A DNA stretch of 5,928 nucleotides from Chryseobacterium gleum (lineage in GTDB: Bacteria; Bacteroidota; Bacteroidia; UBA10329). A program made the position numbers and the translations under genes. Location of the stretch: the NCBI GenBank assembly GCA_945874195.1, contig CAMCFW010000152.1, positions 1-5,928 of the forward strand, in the 5' to 3' direction. The notes under the pieces were generated by a model that saw only the letters and a list, made by a program, of their open reading frames with translations, searched no databases and was not told the DNA's origin. This document shows, one piece after another, positions 1 through 5,753 of this stretch. The number at the start of each line of letters is the position of its first letter. The stretch's first letter is position 1.

Positions 1-1
1 G

Positions 2-850
2 AATCCGATCGAGGTCAATTTTGTGAACATCTACAACGAGGCACCGGCATTTTTGGAGCGGATAAATGGATTGAATGATAAGCTGTTGAAAAACACGTTC
101 AGCTCTCACCTTACCACAACCACCAACTACACCTATATATTCAACAATCAGCGGGTCAATAAAAAAGGGAACTTCAGTTATTTCAAGGCCAGATTAGAGA
201 GTTCCGGAAATATTCTGAGAGGGATAATGGCCGCGGTAGGCGCCCCAAAGGACACCAACAACAGTTATCGGATTCTCAACATTCCGTTCGCCCAATACTT
301 GAAATATGAGGTCGATTTCCGAAAATATTTTCAGGTAACAGGATTCAGCCAAGTGGTGGTCAGAGTCAACCACGGCATCGGATTCCCGCTTCTCAACTTG
401 GGTGTTCTGCCTTTTGAAAGCAGCTTCTTCGGAGGCGGGGCCAACGGAATTAGAGCATGGTCGGCCAGGTCGCTGGGGCCTGGCTCGTTGCCCGATTCAC
501 TTAACCTTCAAGATCAGTTCGGAGACATAAAACTGGAATTCAATCTTGAGTATCGGTTCGATATATATCGCTGGTTCAAAGGTGCCATTTTTGCCGATGC
601 GGGTAATGTTTGGTTGATCAAGAACGATAGGGACCGCCCAGGTGGCCTGTTCGAATTCAAGGACTTTTACAAGGAATTGGCCTTGGGAATGGGCGTTGGC
701 GTACGACTCGACTTTAGCTTCTTCATCATACGGTTTGACGTGGCCACTCCCTTTCACGATCCGGGCCGACCTGTTGACGACCGTTGGGCAATCAGGTATT
801 TCAAATGGTCCGATGTCAATCTCAATCTGGGTATCGGATATCCTTTCTAA
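2..850 (+). CDS. BamA/TamA-family outer-membrane protein, C-terminal beta-barrel (5' partial)
   Basis: The reading frame is open from base 2 and ends at TAA 848-850, so 282 residues of a longer protein are visible. The GTG at 23 is only an internal valine codon. Family signs are a glycine-rich segment FFGGGANGIRAW followed by SLGPGS (about bases 425-486), which resembles the conserved L6-loop V/I-R-G/A-F/W motif of the Omp85 superfamily. The motif FADAGNVW (bases 590-613) is typical of the last strands of BamA/TamA barrels. Alternating hydrophobic strands and a terminal Phe fit a beta-barrel assembly signal. Omp85 proteins insert or fold outer-membrane proteins. The POTRA or lipoprotein N-terminus that would separate BamA from TamA/TamL lies outside the window. 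The IRAW form and lack of classical VRGF lead me to favour a TamL-like protein, but this is inference. The family call is firm and the subfamily is not. Confidence 0.88.
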   Translation, partial: NPIEVNFVNIYNEAPAFLERINGLNDKLLKNTFSSHLTTTTNYTYIFNNQRVNKKGNFSYFKARLESSGNILRGIMAAVGAPKDTNNSYRILNIPFAQYLKYEVDFRKYFQVTGFSQVVVRVNHGIGFPLLNLGVLPFESSFFGGGANGIRAWSARSLGPGSLPDSLNLQDQFGDIKLEFNLEYRFDIYRWFKGAIFADAGNVWLIKNDRDRPGGLFEFKDFYKELALGMGVGVRLDFSFFIIRFDVATPFHDPGRPVDDRWAIRYFKWSDVNLNLGIGYPF

Positions 851-896
851 GGCCCGACTGAGGTATTTAGCCTTGGATCGAGGTGGCATAATTTCT

Positions 897-904
897 TAGA
901 TTTG
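897..904 (+). promoter_or_regulatory. Bacteroidota-type -7 promoter element of the aldolase gene
   Basis: TAGATTTG at 897-904 is an exact match to the Bacteroidota sigma-ABfr -7 consensus TAnnTTTG. A TTG at 873-875, 21 bases upstream, is a candidate -33 element. The predicted transcription start is near 910, giving a leader of about 15 bases before the ATG at 925. The element lies in the 74-base gap after the barrel gene, so the aldolase need not depend on upstream transcription. Confidence 0.72.
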
Positions 905-924
905 CAGCCTCAAAAAATCACACG

Positions 925-1983
925 ATGGCTTACGACAGAATTGTAGATCTATTAGGAAATAAGGCAGATTCGCTGCTCAATCATAAAAGCAACACCATTT
1001 CGAAAGAAATGCTCACCAAACCAAGTAACGATTTTGTCGGACGCGTTTTTGCGGATTCAAATCGTAGCAATCAAGTGCTCGGCAGCATGCAGTCTATTTA
1101 CGGACATGGCCGACTGGGTGGAACAGGATATGTTTCCATACTTCCGGTAGATCAAGGAATAGAGCATTCGGCAGGAGCAAGTTTCGCTCCTAATCCTATC
1201 TATTTCGACCCAGAGAATATTGTGAAATTGGCCATTGAAGGCGGCTGCAATGCCGTGGCTTCGACCTTTGGCGTGTTGGCTGCGTGTTCTAGAAAATATG
1301 CTCACCAGATCCCGTTCATTGTCAAGATAAACCATAACGAGCTGATGACCTACCCGAACACCTTCGATCAGATCATGTTCGGAACCGTTGAAAGCGCTTG
1401 GAACATGGGGGCCAAGGCTGTTGGCGCTACCATTTATTTCGGTTCGGAAGAAAGCGATCGACAGATTCAGGAAGTTGCTGAAGCATTTGAATATGCCCAC
1501 GAGCTTGGAATGGCCACCATTCTGTGGTGCTATCTGCGCAATCCCGGGTTCAAGAAGGATGGAATTGACTACCACGAAGCTGCCGATCTTACAGCCCAGG
1601 CAAACCACATTGGGGTTACTATTCAGGCCGACATCATCAAACAGAAATTGCCAACAAACAACGGAGGCTACAATGCCATCGGAATGGGTAAGACACATCC
1701 GAAGGTCTATAGCCAACTGTCATCTGACCATCCGATCGATCTATGTCGTTATCAAGTGGCGAATTGCTACATGGGCAAGGTCGGACTGATCAACTCTGGT
1801 GGTGCGTCTTCTGGGGTTACGGATCTGGCCGAGGCGGTTGAAACTGCTGTGATCAACAAACGGGCCGGAGGCCACGGACTGATCTCTGGAAGAAAGGCCT
1901 TTCAGAAACCGATGGGCGAAGGAGTTCAACTTCTGAACGCCATTCAAGACGTTTATTTGGAGGAAAAAGTGACCATCGCCTGA
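925..1983 (+). CDS. fbaB: Class I fructose-bisphosphate aldolase (FbaB/DhnA type)
   Basis: This 352-residue cytosolic enzyme reversibly cleaves fructose 1,6-bisphosphate to glyceraldehyde 3-phosphate and dihydroxyacetone phosphate, in glycolysis and gluconeogenesis. Its length matches E. coli FbaB (about 350). The visible motifs follow the DhnA-type TIM barrel in order: PVDQGIEHS (residues 74-82), FIVKINH (131-137), QADIIKQKLP (234-243), INSGGASSG (289-297) and GLISGRKAFQKP (318-329). The last two are phosphate-binding loops. Lys239 in ADIIK is the likely Schiff-base lysine, by position in the family. As a class I enzyme it needs no metal. The ATG at 925 is the natural start: an exact -7 element lies just upstream and the MAYDRI beginning is family-like. 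No Shine-Dalgarno is seen, which is normal for this phylum. accD follows after 60 bases in the same direction. I see no damage or missing catalytic residue. Confidence 0.95.
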   Translation: MAYDRIVDLLGNKADSLLNHKSNTISKEMLTKPSNDFVGRVFADSNRSNQVLGSMQSIYGHGRLGGTGYVSILPVDQGIEHSAGASFAPNPIYFDPENIVKLAIEGGCNAVASTFGVLAACSRKYAHQIPFIVKINHNELMTYPNTFDQIMFGTVESAWNMGAKAVGATIYFGSEESDRQIQEVAEAFEYAHELGMATILWCYLRNPGFKKDGIDYHEAADLTAQANHIGVTIQADIIKQKLPTNNGGYNAIGMGKTHPKVYSQLSSDHPIDLCRYQVANCYMGKVGLINSGGASSGVTDLAEAVETAVINKRAGGHGLISGRKAFQKPMGEGVQLLNAIQDVYLEEKVTIA

Positions 1984-1995
1984 TGGTGAAATGCC

Positions 1996-2013
1996 ACTCA
2001 GGATTTTCTGAGT
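1996..2013 (+). other. Short stem-loop between aldolase and accD genes
   Basis: ACTCAG (1996-2001) pairs with CTGAGT (2008-2013) around a six-base loop, and a G-T pair may extend it inward. No T-run follows, so it is not a standard terminator. It could be an RNA-processing or attenuation element between the two genes, or chance. Confidence 0.3.
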
Positions 2014-2043
2014 AGCTTCGATAACGAATTCAATTCCCATCAT

Positions 2044-2895
2044 TTGAGCTGGTTCAATCGCATAAAGGGAGGCATTACCACTTCAACCAAGAACAAGAAG
2101 GAAACCCCTGAAGGTCTTTGGGTAAAGTGTCCTGGCAAGGAGTGTGGCAACATCATTCCTACAGCCGAGAACGAAGAACACCTTTGGGTATGCACCAAAT
2201 GCAATCACCATCAGAAAATAGGATCGCGGGAATATTTTCACATTCTCTTCGATGACGGCCGATTTGAGATATTCAATGAGGAATTGAATTCTGCTGATCC
2301 GCTGAATTTTGAAGACAGCAAGCCTTACGTAAAGCGATTGAAGGAAACCATCGATAAGACAAAACTCACCGATTCTATTAGAACGGCAGTTGGAACCATT
2401 GAGGGCGAACGGGTGGTGGTAGCCTGCATGGATTTCAGTTTCATTGGCGGATCAATGGGATCGGTGGTCGGAGAGCGCATTGCCAGAGCCATAGACCGGT
2501 GCATTGCCGAGAATGTTCCACTGCTCATCATTTCAAAATCGGGTGGAGCACGCATGATGGAAGCTGCTTTCAGTCTTATGCAATTGGCAAAGACATCCGC
2601 AAAGCTGGCACAATTGGCCAATCACAAGATACCGTACATCTCATTGCTTACAGATCCCACCACAGGAGGGGTCACGGCATCGTTTGCCATGCTTGGTGAT
2701 CTGAATGTTGCCGAGCCAGGTGCACTCATCGGATTTGCTGGACCGCGTGTCATCAAAGAAACCATCGGAAAGGAATTGCCTGTTGGCTTTCAAACATCAG
2801 AATTCGTTCTAGAACACGGGTTCTTGGACATGATCATTGAACGCAAGGAACTGAAAGCAAAGTTGGGGCTGCTGTTCAGATTTCTGAAAAACTGA
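2044..2895 (+). CDS. accD: Acetyl-CoA carboxylase carboxyltransferase subunit beta
   Basis: AccD pairs with AccA to move the carboxyl group from carboxybiotin (on AccB) to acetyl-CoA, making malonyl-CoA for fatty-acid synthesis in the cytosol. The 283-residue length fits the family. In order it shows the MSWFNR start, a four-cysteine zinc ribbon (Cys29, Cys34, Cys50, Cys53), GSREYFHILFDDG (residues 60-72), and the crotonase-fold core. That core includes FIGGSMGSVVGE (133-144), SKSGGARMMEA (164-174), LTDPTTGGVTASFA (202-215) and IGFAGPRVI (229-237). The start is TTG at 2044. An in-frame TGA at 1987 closes the frame, no ATG or GTG lies between, and MSWF is the usual AccD beginning. The zinc ribbon opens with C-x4-C, not the usual C-x2-C. 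No Shine-Dalgarno is visible. accA is not in the window. Probably co-transcribed with the aldolase; TAGCTTCG at 2013-2020 is only a one-mismatch -7 element. Confidence 0.96.
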   Translation: MSWFNRIKGGITTSTKNKKETPEGLWVKCPGKECGNIIPTAENEEHLWVCTKCNHHQKIGSREYFHILFDDGRFEIFNEELNSADPLNFEDSKPYVKRLKETIDKTKLTDSIRTAVGTIEGERVVVACMDFSFIGGSMGSVVGERIARAIDRCIAENVPLLIISKSGGARMMEAAFSLMQLAKTSAKLAQLANHKIPYISLLTDPTTGGVTASFAMLGDLNVAEPGALIGFAGPRVIKETIGKELPVGFQTSEFVLEHGFLDMIIERKELKAKLGLLFRFLKN

Positions 2896-2901
2896 CCTTT
2901 C

Positions 2902-2920
2902 TGATCTCTTTTAGAGATTG
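2902..2920 (+). terminator. Weak stem-loop after accD, possible terminator
   Basis: ATCTCT (2904-2909) pairs with AGAGAT (2913-2918) around a TTT loop. Two outer G-T pairs could extend the stem to 2902-2920. It begins seven bases after the accD stop, which is the right place for a 3' end. The stem is A/T-rich and no T-run follows, so it would be a poor intrinsic terminator and may only protect the mRNA end. Confidence 0.35.
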
Positions 2921-2966
2921 AAATCCCTTTAACATTTCATTAACAGCTTCAGATACAGTTACCTGC

Positions 2967-2974
2967 TACATTTG
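2967..2974 (+). promoter_or_regulatory. Bacteroidota-type -7 promoter element of the DUF1573 gene
   Basis: TACATTTG at 2967-2974 matches TAnnTTTG exactly in the 129-base gap between accD and the next gene. Transcription would start near 2980, giving a leader of about 45 bases. The leader is A-rich just before the ATG (AACTTAAAACTTATAGAATC), a common arrangement in this phylum in place of a Shine-Dalgarno. I find no clear TTG at the -33 spacing. Confidence 0.62.
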
Positions 2975-3024
2975 TTCCGTTAGGAGTTAATCCAATTTGT
3001 AATCAACTTAAAACTTATAGAATC

Positions 3025-3468
3025 ATGAAAAAAGTAATGTTGTTAATGGCCATGGTCGCAGGATCGTTTGCTTATGTTGCGGCTCAGGTAGCAGGTCCAC
3101 AGATCGAGTTCCAACGACTTGAGCACGACTACGGCACCATCGACCAAGGAGCTGACGGAGCAACTGAGTTCGTTTTCACAAATACAGGAACTGAGCCGTT
3201 GATCATTTCCAAGGCCAAGGGATCTTGCGGTTGTACTGTTCCCGAATGGCCAAAAGAGCCGATCGCACCAGGAGCCAAGAATTCCATTAAAGTGAAATAT
3301 GACACGAAGCGCGTTGGCCCGATCAGCAAGTCGGTCACCATTACGTCAAACTCTGTTGATAACAGCACAGCTTTGTTGAAGATCAAAGGATCCGTAAACG
3401 CGGTTGCAACCGAATCTGGTTTGCCAGAAATGAAGAGCATTGATGGCGCTACTCCGGTAGAAGATTAA
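3025..3468 (+). CDS. Secreted DUF1573 domain protein
   Basis: This 147-residue protein begins with a signal peptide: MKK, a hydrophobic core (LLMAMVAGSFAYV), and a probable signal peptidase I site after VAA (residue 20). No lipobox cysteine is present. The mature part is one DUF1573 domain, an Ig-like beta-sandwich seen very often in Bacteroidota. It carries FQRLEHDYGTIDQG (29-42), TEFVFTNTGTEPLII (47-61), the hallmark SKAKGSCGCTVPEWP (62-76), then IAPGAKNSIKVKYDT (80-94). Cys68 and Cys70 in CGC are the conserved pair. A short acidic tail (ATPVED) ends the protein. The family is exported to the periplasm or cell surface, and no biochemical role is established. The gene stands alone, with its own -7 element upstream and a strong terminator downstream, so it is probably a single-gene transcript. 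The domain call is firm and the function is unknown. Confidence 0.93.
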   Translation: MKKVMLLMAMVAGSFAYVAAQVAGPQIEFQRLEHDYGTIDQGADGATEFVFTNTGTEPLIISKAKGSCGCTVPEWPKEPIAPGAKNSIKVKYDTKRVGPISKSVTITSNSVDNSTALLKIKGSVNAVATESGLPEMKSIDGATPVED

Positions 3469-3494
3469 GTTCAGAAGCCTTTCAGATTGAATGG

Positions 3495-3525
3495 AAAAGT
3501 CCCGATACTTGTCGGGACTTTTTTT
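3495..3525 (+). terminator. Strong rho-independent terminator after the DUF1573 gene
   Basis: AGTCCCGA (3498-3505) pairs perfectly with TCGGGACT (3512-3519) around the loop TACTTG, followed by a run of seven T (3519-3525). Three more A-T pairs are possible at the base with the A-run at 3495-3497. It starts 26 bases after the DUF1573 stop codon. Only 17 bases separate the T-run from the next start codon. Confidence 0.93.
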
Positions 3526-3542
3526 ATGCTCAAAAACTAGAA

Positions 3543-4742
3543 ATGCCACGATTGTCAGTAAAGGGGCAGCAGATGCCCGAATCGCCCATACGCAAGTTGG
3601 TTCCATACGCAACTGCCGCCAAGGCGAGAGGAGTGAAGGTGTATCATTTGAATATTGGACAACCCGATATTGAAACACCGGAAGTGGCTTTGAAAGCGGT
3701 CAGAAACCTTGATAGGAAAGTGATCGAGTACAGTAATTCCGAGGGATATGCCTCTTATCGGACCGGACTTGCCAATTATTATAAAAGTGTTGGGGTCGAT
3801 GTATCTGATACAGATATCATGGTGACCACAGGCGGTTCGGAAGCACTTATTTTCGGATTCATGACCTGCATGGATCCTGGCGATGAGATCATCATTCCCG
3901 AACCATTTTATGCCAACTACAACGGATTTGCCACCATGGCGGGCCTGAAGGTGGTTCCCATAACCGCAAGAATTGAAGACGGATTCGCCTTGCCCCCGAT
4001 CTCTGAATTTGAAAAGCGAATTACCTCTAAAACACGCGCTATCCTGATCTGCAACCCGGGCAATCCTACCGGAACGCTCTATTCGCAGGCAAGTTTGGAG
4101 GCCTTGGCGGCAATTGTGAAAAAGCACGAGCTGTTTCTTTTTGCCGATGAGGTCTATCGCGAATTCTGCTACGACAATGCCGTTCCCTTTTCGTGCTTGA
4201 ACCTAAAGGGAATAGAACAGAACGTGGTGATGGTTGATAGTGTCAGTAAACGCTACAGCATGTGTGGTGCACGCGTGGGTGCGCTTGTGTCGCGCAACCG
4301 CGAGCTGATGGCCAACGCGCTCAAATTTGCGCAGGCCCGATTAAGTCCGCCTACGTTAGGGCAGATTGCGGGAGAAGCCGCCCTAAATACACCTCAGTCC
4401 TATTTTAATGCAGTAAAGACCGAATATGTGGGCAGAAGAAACACACTGATCGATGGTCTTAACGCCATCGTTGGCGTTACTTGTCCGAAGCCCGCTGGTG
4501 CATTCTATGCCATGGCGCAATTGCCGATAGACAGTGGTGACCGCTTTTGCCAATGGATGTTGGAGGAATTCAGCTATGAAGGAGAAACGGTCATGATGGC
4601 GCCTGGAGCTGGATTCTACTCCACGAAAGGCGTGGGCGACAAACAAGTGCGATTGGCCTATGTGCTCAACGAATCGGACCTTAAACGCTCGCTGAAGATT
4701 CTTGAAGCAGGGTTGAAAGTTTATCCGGGACGGACTTCCTAA
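3543..4742 (+). CDS. PLP-dependent class I/II aminotransferase, aspartate-aminotransferase-like
   Basis: This 399-residue cytosolic fold-type I transaminase moves an amino group between an amino acid and a 2-oxo acid. It has the full motif set: NIGQPDIETP (residues 37-46), the substrate-side YSNSEGYASYR (63-73), the PLP-phosphate loop TTGGSEAL (95-102), NPGNPTG (171-177) with Asn174, FADEVY (200-205) with Asp202 and Tyr205, and DSVSKRYSMCGARVG (232-246). In that last motif Lys236 should form the Schiff base with PLP. Arg370 (KQVRLAY) is the expected carboxylate-binding arginine. All catalytic residues are present. The ATG at 3543 gives MPRLSVKGQQMPESPIRKLV, which fits Bacteroidota homologues. 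Substrate cannot be fixed by eye: aspartate is most likely, but aromatic or other amino acids are possible, so I give no symbol. The start lies just past a strong terminator with no exact promoter element seen. The stop interlocks with that of the convergent regulator gene. Confidence 0.93.
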   Translation: MPRLSVKGQQMPESPIRKLVPYATAAKARGVKVYHLNIGQPDIETPEVALKAVRNLDRKVIEYSNSEGYASYRTGLANYYKSVGVDVSDTDIMVTTGGSEALIFGFMTCMDPGDEIIIPEPFYANYNGFATMAGLKVVPITARIEDGFALPPISEFEKRITSKTRAILICNPGNPTGTLYSQASLEALAAIVKKHELFLFADEVYREFCYDNAVPFSCLNLKGIEQNVVMVDSVSKRYSMCGARVGALVSRNRELMANALKFAQARLSPPTLGQIAGEAALNTPQSYFNAVKTEYVGRRNTLIDGLNAIVGVTCPKPAGAFYAMAQLPIDSGDRFCQWMLEEFSYEGETVMMAPGAGFYSTKGVGDKQVRLAYVLNESDLKRSLKILEAGLKVYPGRTS

Positions 4743-5626
4743 GAATCCACAATCAGTTTATAGCCGATTCCTCGGATGTTGGCGATCTTTACATTCGGAT
4801 CGGCCTCCAGTTTTTTGCGGAGTTTGGAAATGAACACGTCCAATGTTCTTCCTATATAGTCGCCATCATCGCCCCATACTGTCTTGAGAATGGTTTCGCG
4901 GTCGACTGTGTCGTTCGCAGAATGACTCAGCAATTGTAGAAGGTCGGATTCTTTGCTGGTCAGTTCCACTGGTTTACCATTGTGGGAAAGTTCCATTCTC
5001 ACGGGGTTGAACAAAAAAGTGCCGATCCATATCTGGTTGGGATCCGTTTGAGGTACTCGTCTTCTTCTGCGTCTAAGAAACCACAACAGACCTGCAGCTG
5101 GTATTGTCAAGCACAAAAACACAAAGAGCAACTCATGGCCTAGGTGTTGGACCGATGACGCATTTTCGCCCATCGTTTCAGAAGTATTCGCCTCCGTCAC
5201 CACTGCTGGTGCGTCCAGAATGGTGAATACCAATTCGTAGCAGCCCTCGGGAACATCTCGCGAAAGGCAGGCCAGCACATTCTCCTGATCTGTGGCTCCC
5301 ACTTCGTACATGTGAACTACTTCCTTGTTTCCGCACATCTCAAACGCCACATTGTAGGATTTTGCCAAATGAGTGGCATTGACCACGCTGTCGATGATGA
5401 CGGCCAACCTGTCCGGATTGAACCCGAACGCTGTGGCAAACTGGACGCGGTAGCTACCACCTTTCTTTACTATGGGAAGCACACGAGATGTGCTGTCGCC
5501 CGCACTAAGGAGGATCTGATGACCGATCATCCGCAGAGAAACTTCAACATGCTTTTCATCCTTAGGAGATGAAAAAGCTGTTCCAATTTGAACGAAGATC
5601 AGGCCTACAAGTAAGATAATGCGCAT
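4739..5626 (-). CDS. Membrane-anchored transcription factor with extracytoplasmic sensor and C-terminal OmpR-type winged helix
   Basis: This 295-residue protein has an N-terminal signal sequence (MRIILLVGLIFVQIGTAFSS, probable cleavage near residues 17-20). An extracytoplasmic domain follows (about 20-160) with three cysteines (98, 120, 129), then a transmembrane helix (about 165-184) and a six-arginine stop-transfer block (185-190). A cytoplasmic OmpR/PhoB-type winged-helix domain (about 199-293) ends it. The winged helix shows ELTSKESDLLQLL, ILKTVWGDD, the recognition helix GRTLDVFISKLRKKL (259-273) and the wing IRGIGYKL (284-291). There is no receiver or kinase domain, so it looks like a one-component regulator that senses outside the inner membrane and binds DNA inside. 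The order is the reverse of ToxR/CadC, where the winged helix is N-terminal. I do not recognise the sensor domain. An in-frame TAG at 5638-5636 supports the start at 5626. The likely targets are its own promoter and the divergent gene, by position only. Confidence 0.88.
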   Translation of the reverse strand: MRIILLVGLIFVQIGTAFSSPKDEKHVEVSLRMIGHQILLSAGDSTSRVLPIVKKGGSYRVQFATAFGFNPDRLAVIIDSVVNATHLAKSYNVAFEMCGNKEVVHMYEVGATDQENVLACLSRDVPEGCYELVFTILDAPAVVTEANTSETMGENASSVQHLGHELLFVFLCLTIPAAGLLWFLRRRRRRVPQTDPNQIWIGTFLFNPVRMELSHNGKPVELTSKESDLLQLLSHSANDTVDRETILKTVWGDDGDYIGRTLDVFISKLRKKLEADPNVKIANIRGIGYKLIVDS

Positions 5627-5630
5627 GCAG

Positions 5631-5638
5631 CAAAGCTA
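5631..5638 (-). promoter_or_regulatory. Bacteroidota-type -7 element of the regulator gene, implying a leaderless transcript
   Basis: Read on the minus strand, TAGCTTTG (5638 down to 5631) matches TAnnTTTG exactly. Its last base is five bases from the ATG at 5626. Transcription normally starts about 5-7 bases after this element, so the mRNA would begin at or next to the start codon. No TTG at the usual -33 spacing is evident. Confidence 0.55.
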
Positions 5639-5723
5639 TGGCGTAGCTCGGTGGGTAGAAATGTTTTGCATTCATTTTACAATCATTTACACTTGTTTTA
5701 CGAACGAAAGCTGACGCGCCATC

Positions 5724-5731
5724 TACTTTTG
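5724..5731 (+). promoter_or_regulatory. Bacteroidota-type -7 element of the small secreted protein gene
   Basis: TACTTTTG at 5724-5731 matches TAnnTTTG exactly and lies 22 bases before the ATG at 5754, giving a leader of about 15-17 bases. The nearest TTG (5693-5695) is 28 bases upstream, too far for a normal -33 element, so the promoter may be weak or need an activator. Confidence 0.65.
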
Positions 5732-5753
5732 GGGCAAATTCAAAAACTAAGTC

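Noticed and set aside
849..874. Possible terminator after the barrel gene: AAGGC (849-853) with GCCTT (870-874)
   Set aside because: The stem is only five pairs, the loop is 16 bases and no T-run follows.
497..889. A 130-codon minus-strand frame over the end of the barrel gene
   Set aside because: It overlaps the conserved FADAGNVW region and barrel strands of the Omp85 gene and has no recognisable features.
1057..1716. A 219-codon open frame on the minus strand inside the aldolase gene
   Set aside because: It lies wholly within a complete FbaB with all motifs intact, its translation has no domain-like pattern, and it has no promoter element. It is a shadow.
2013..2020. TAGCTTCG upstream of accD as a -7 promoter element
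   Set aside because: It has one mismatch to TAnnTTTG in the conserved TTTG part and no -33 TTG at a normal distance. An internal accD promoter is possible but not supported enough to list.
3491..3673. A 60-codon plus-strand frame starting just after the DUF1573 gene
   Set aside because: It reads through the strong terminator hairpin and then overlaps the aminotransferase N-terminus in another frame.
3555..4127. A 190-codon open frame on the minus strand inside the aminotransferase gene
   Set aside because: The plus-strand aminotransferase covers it with every catalytic motif present, and the minus translation looks like random coding shadow.
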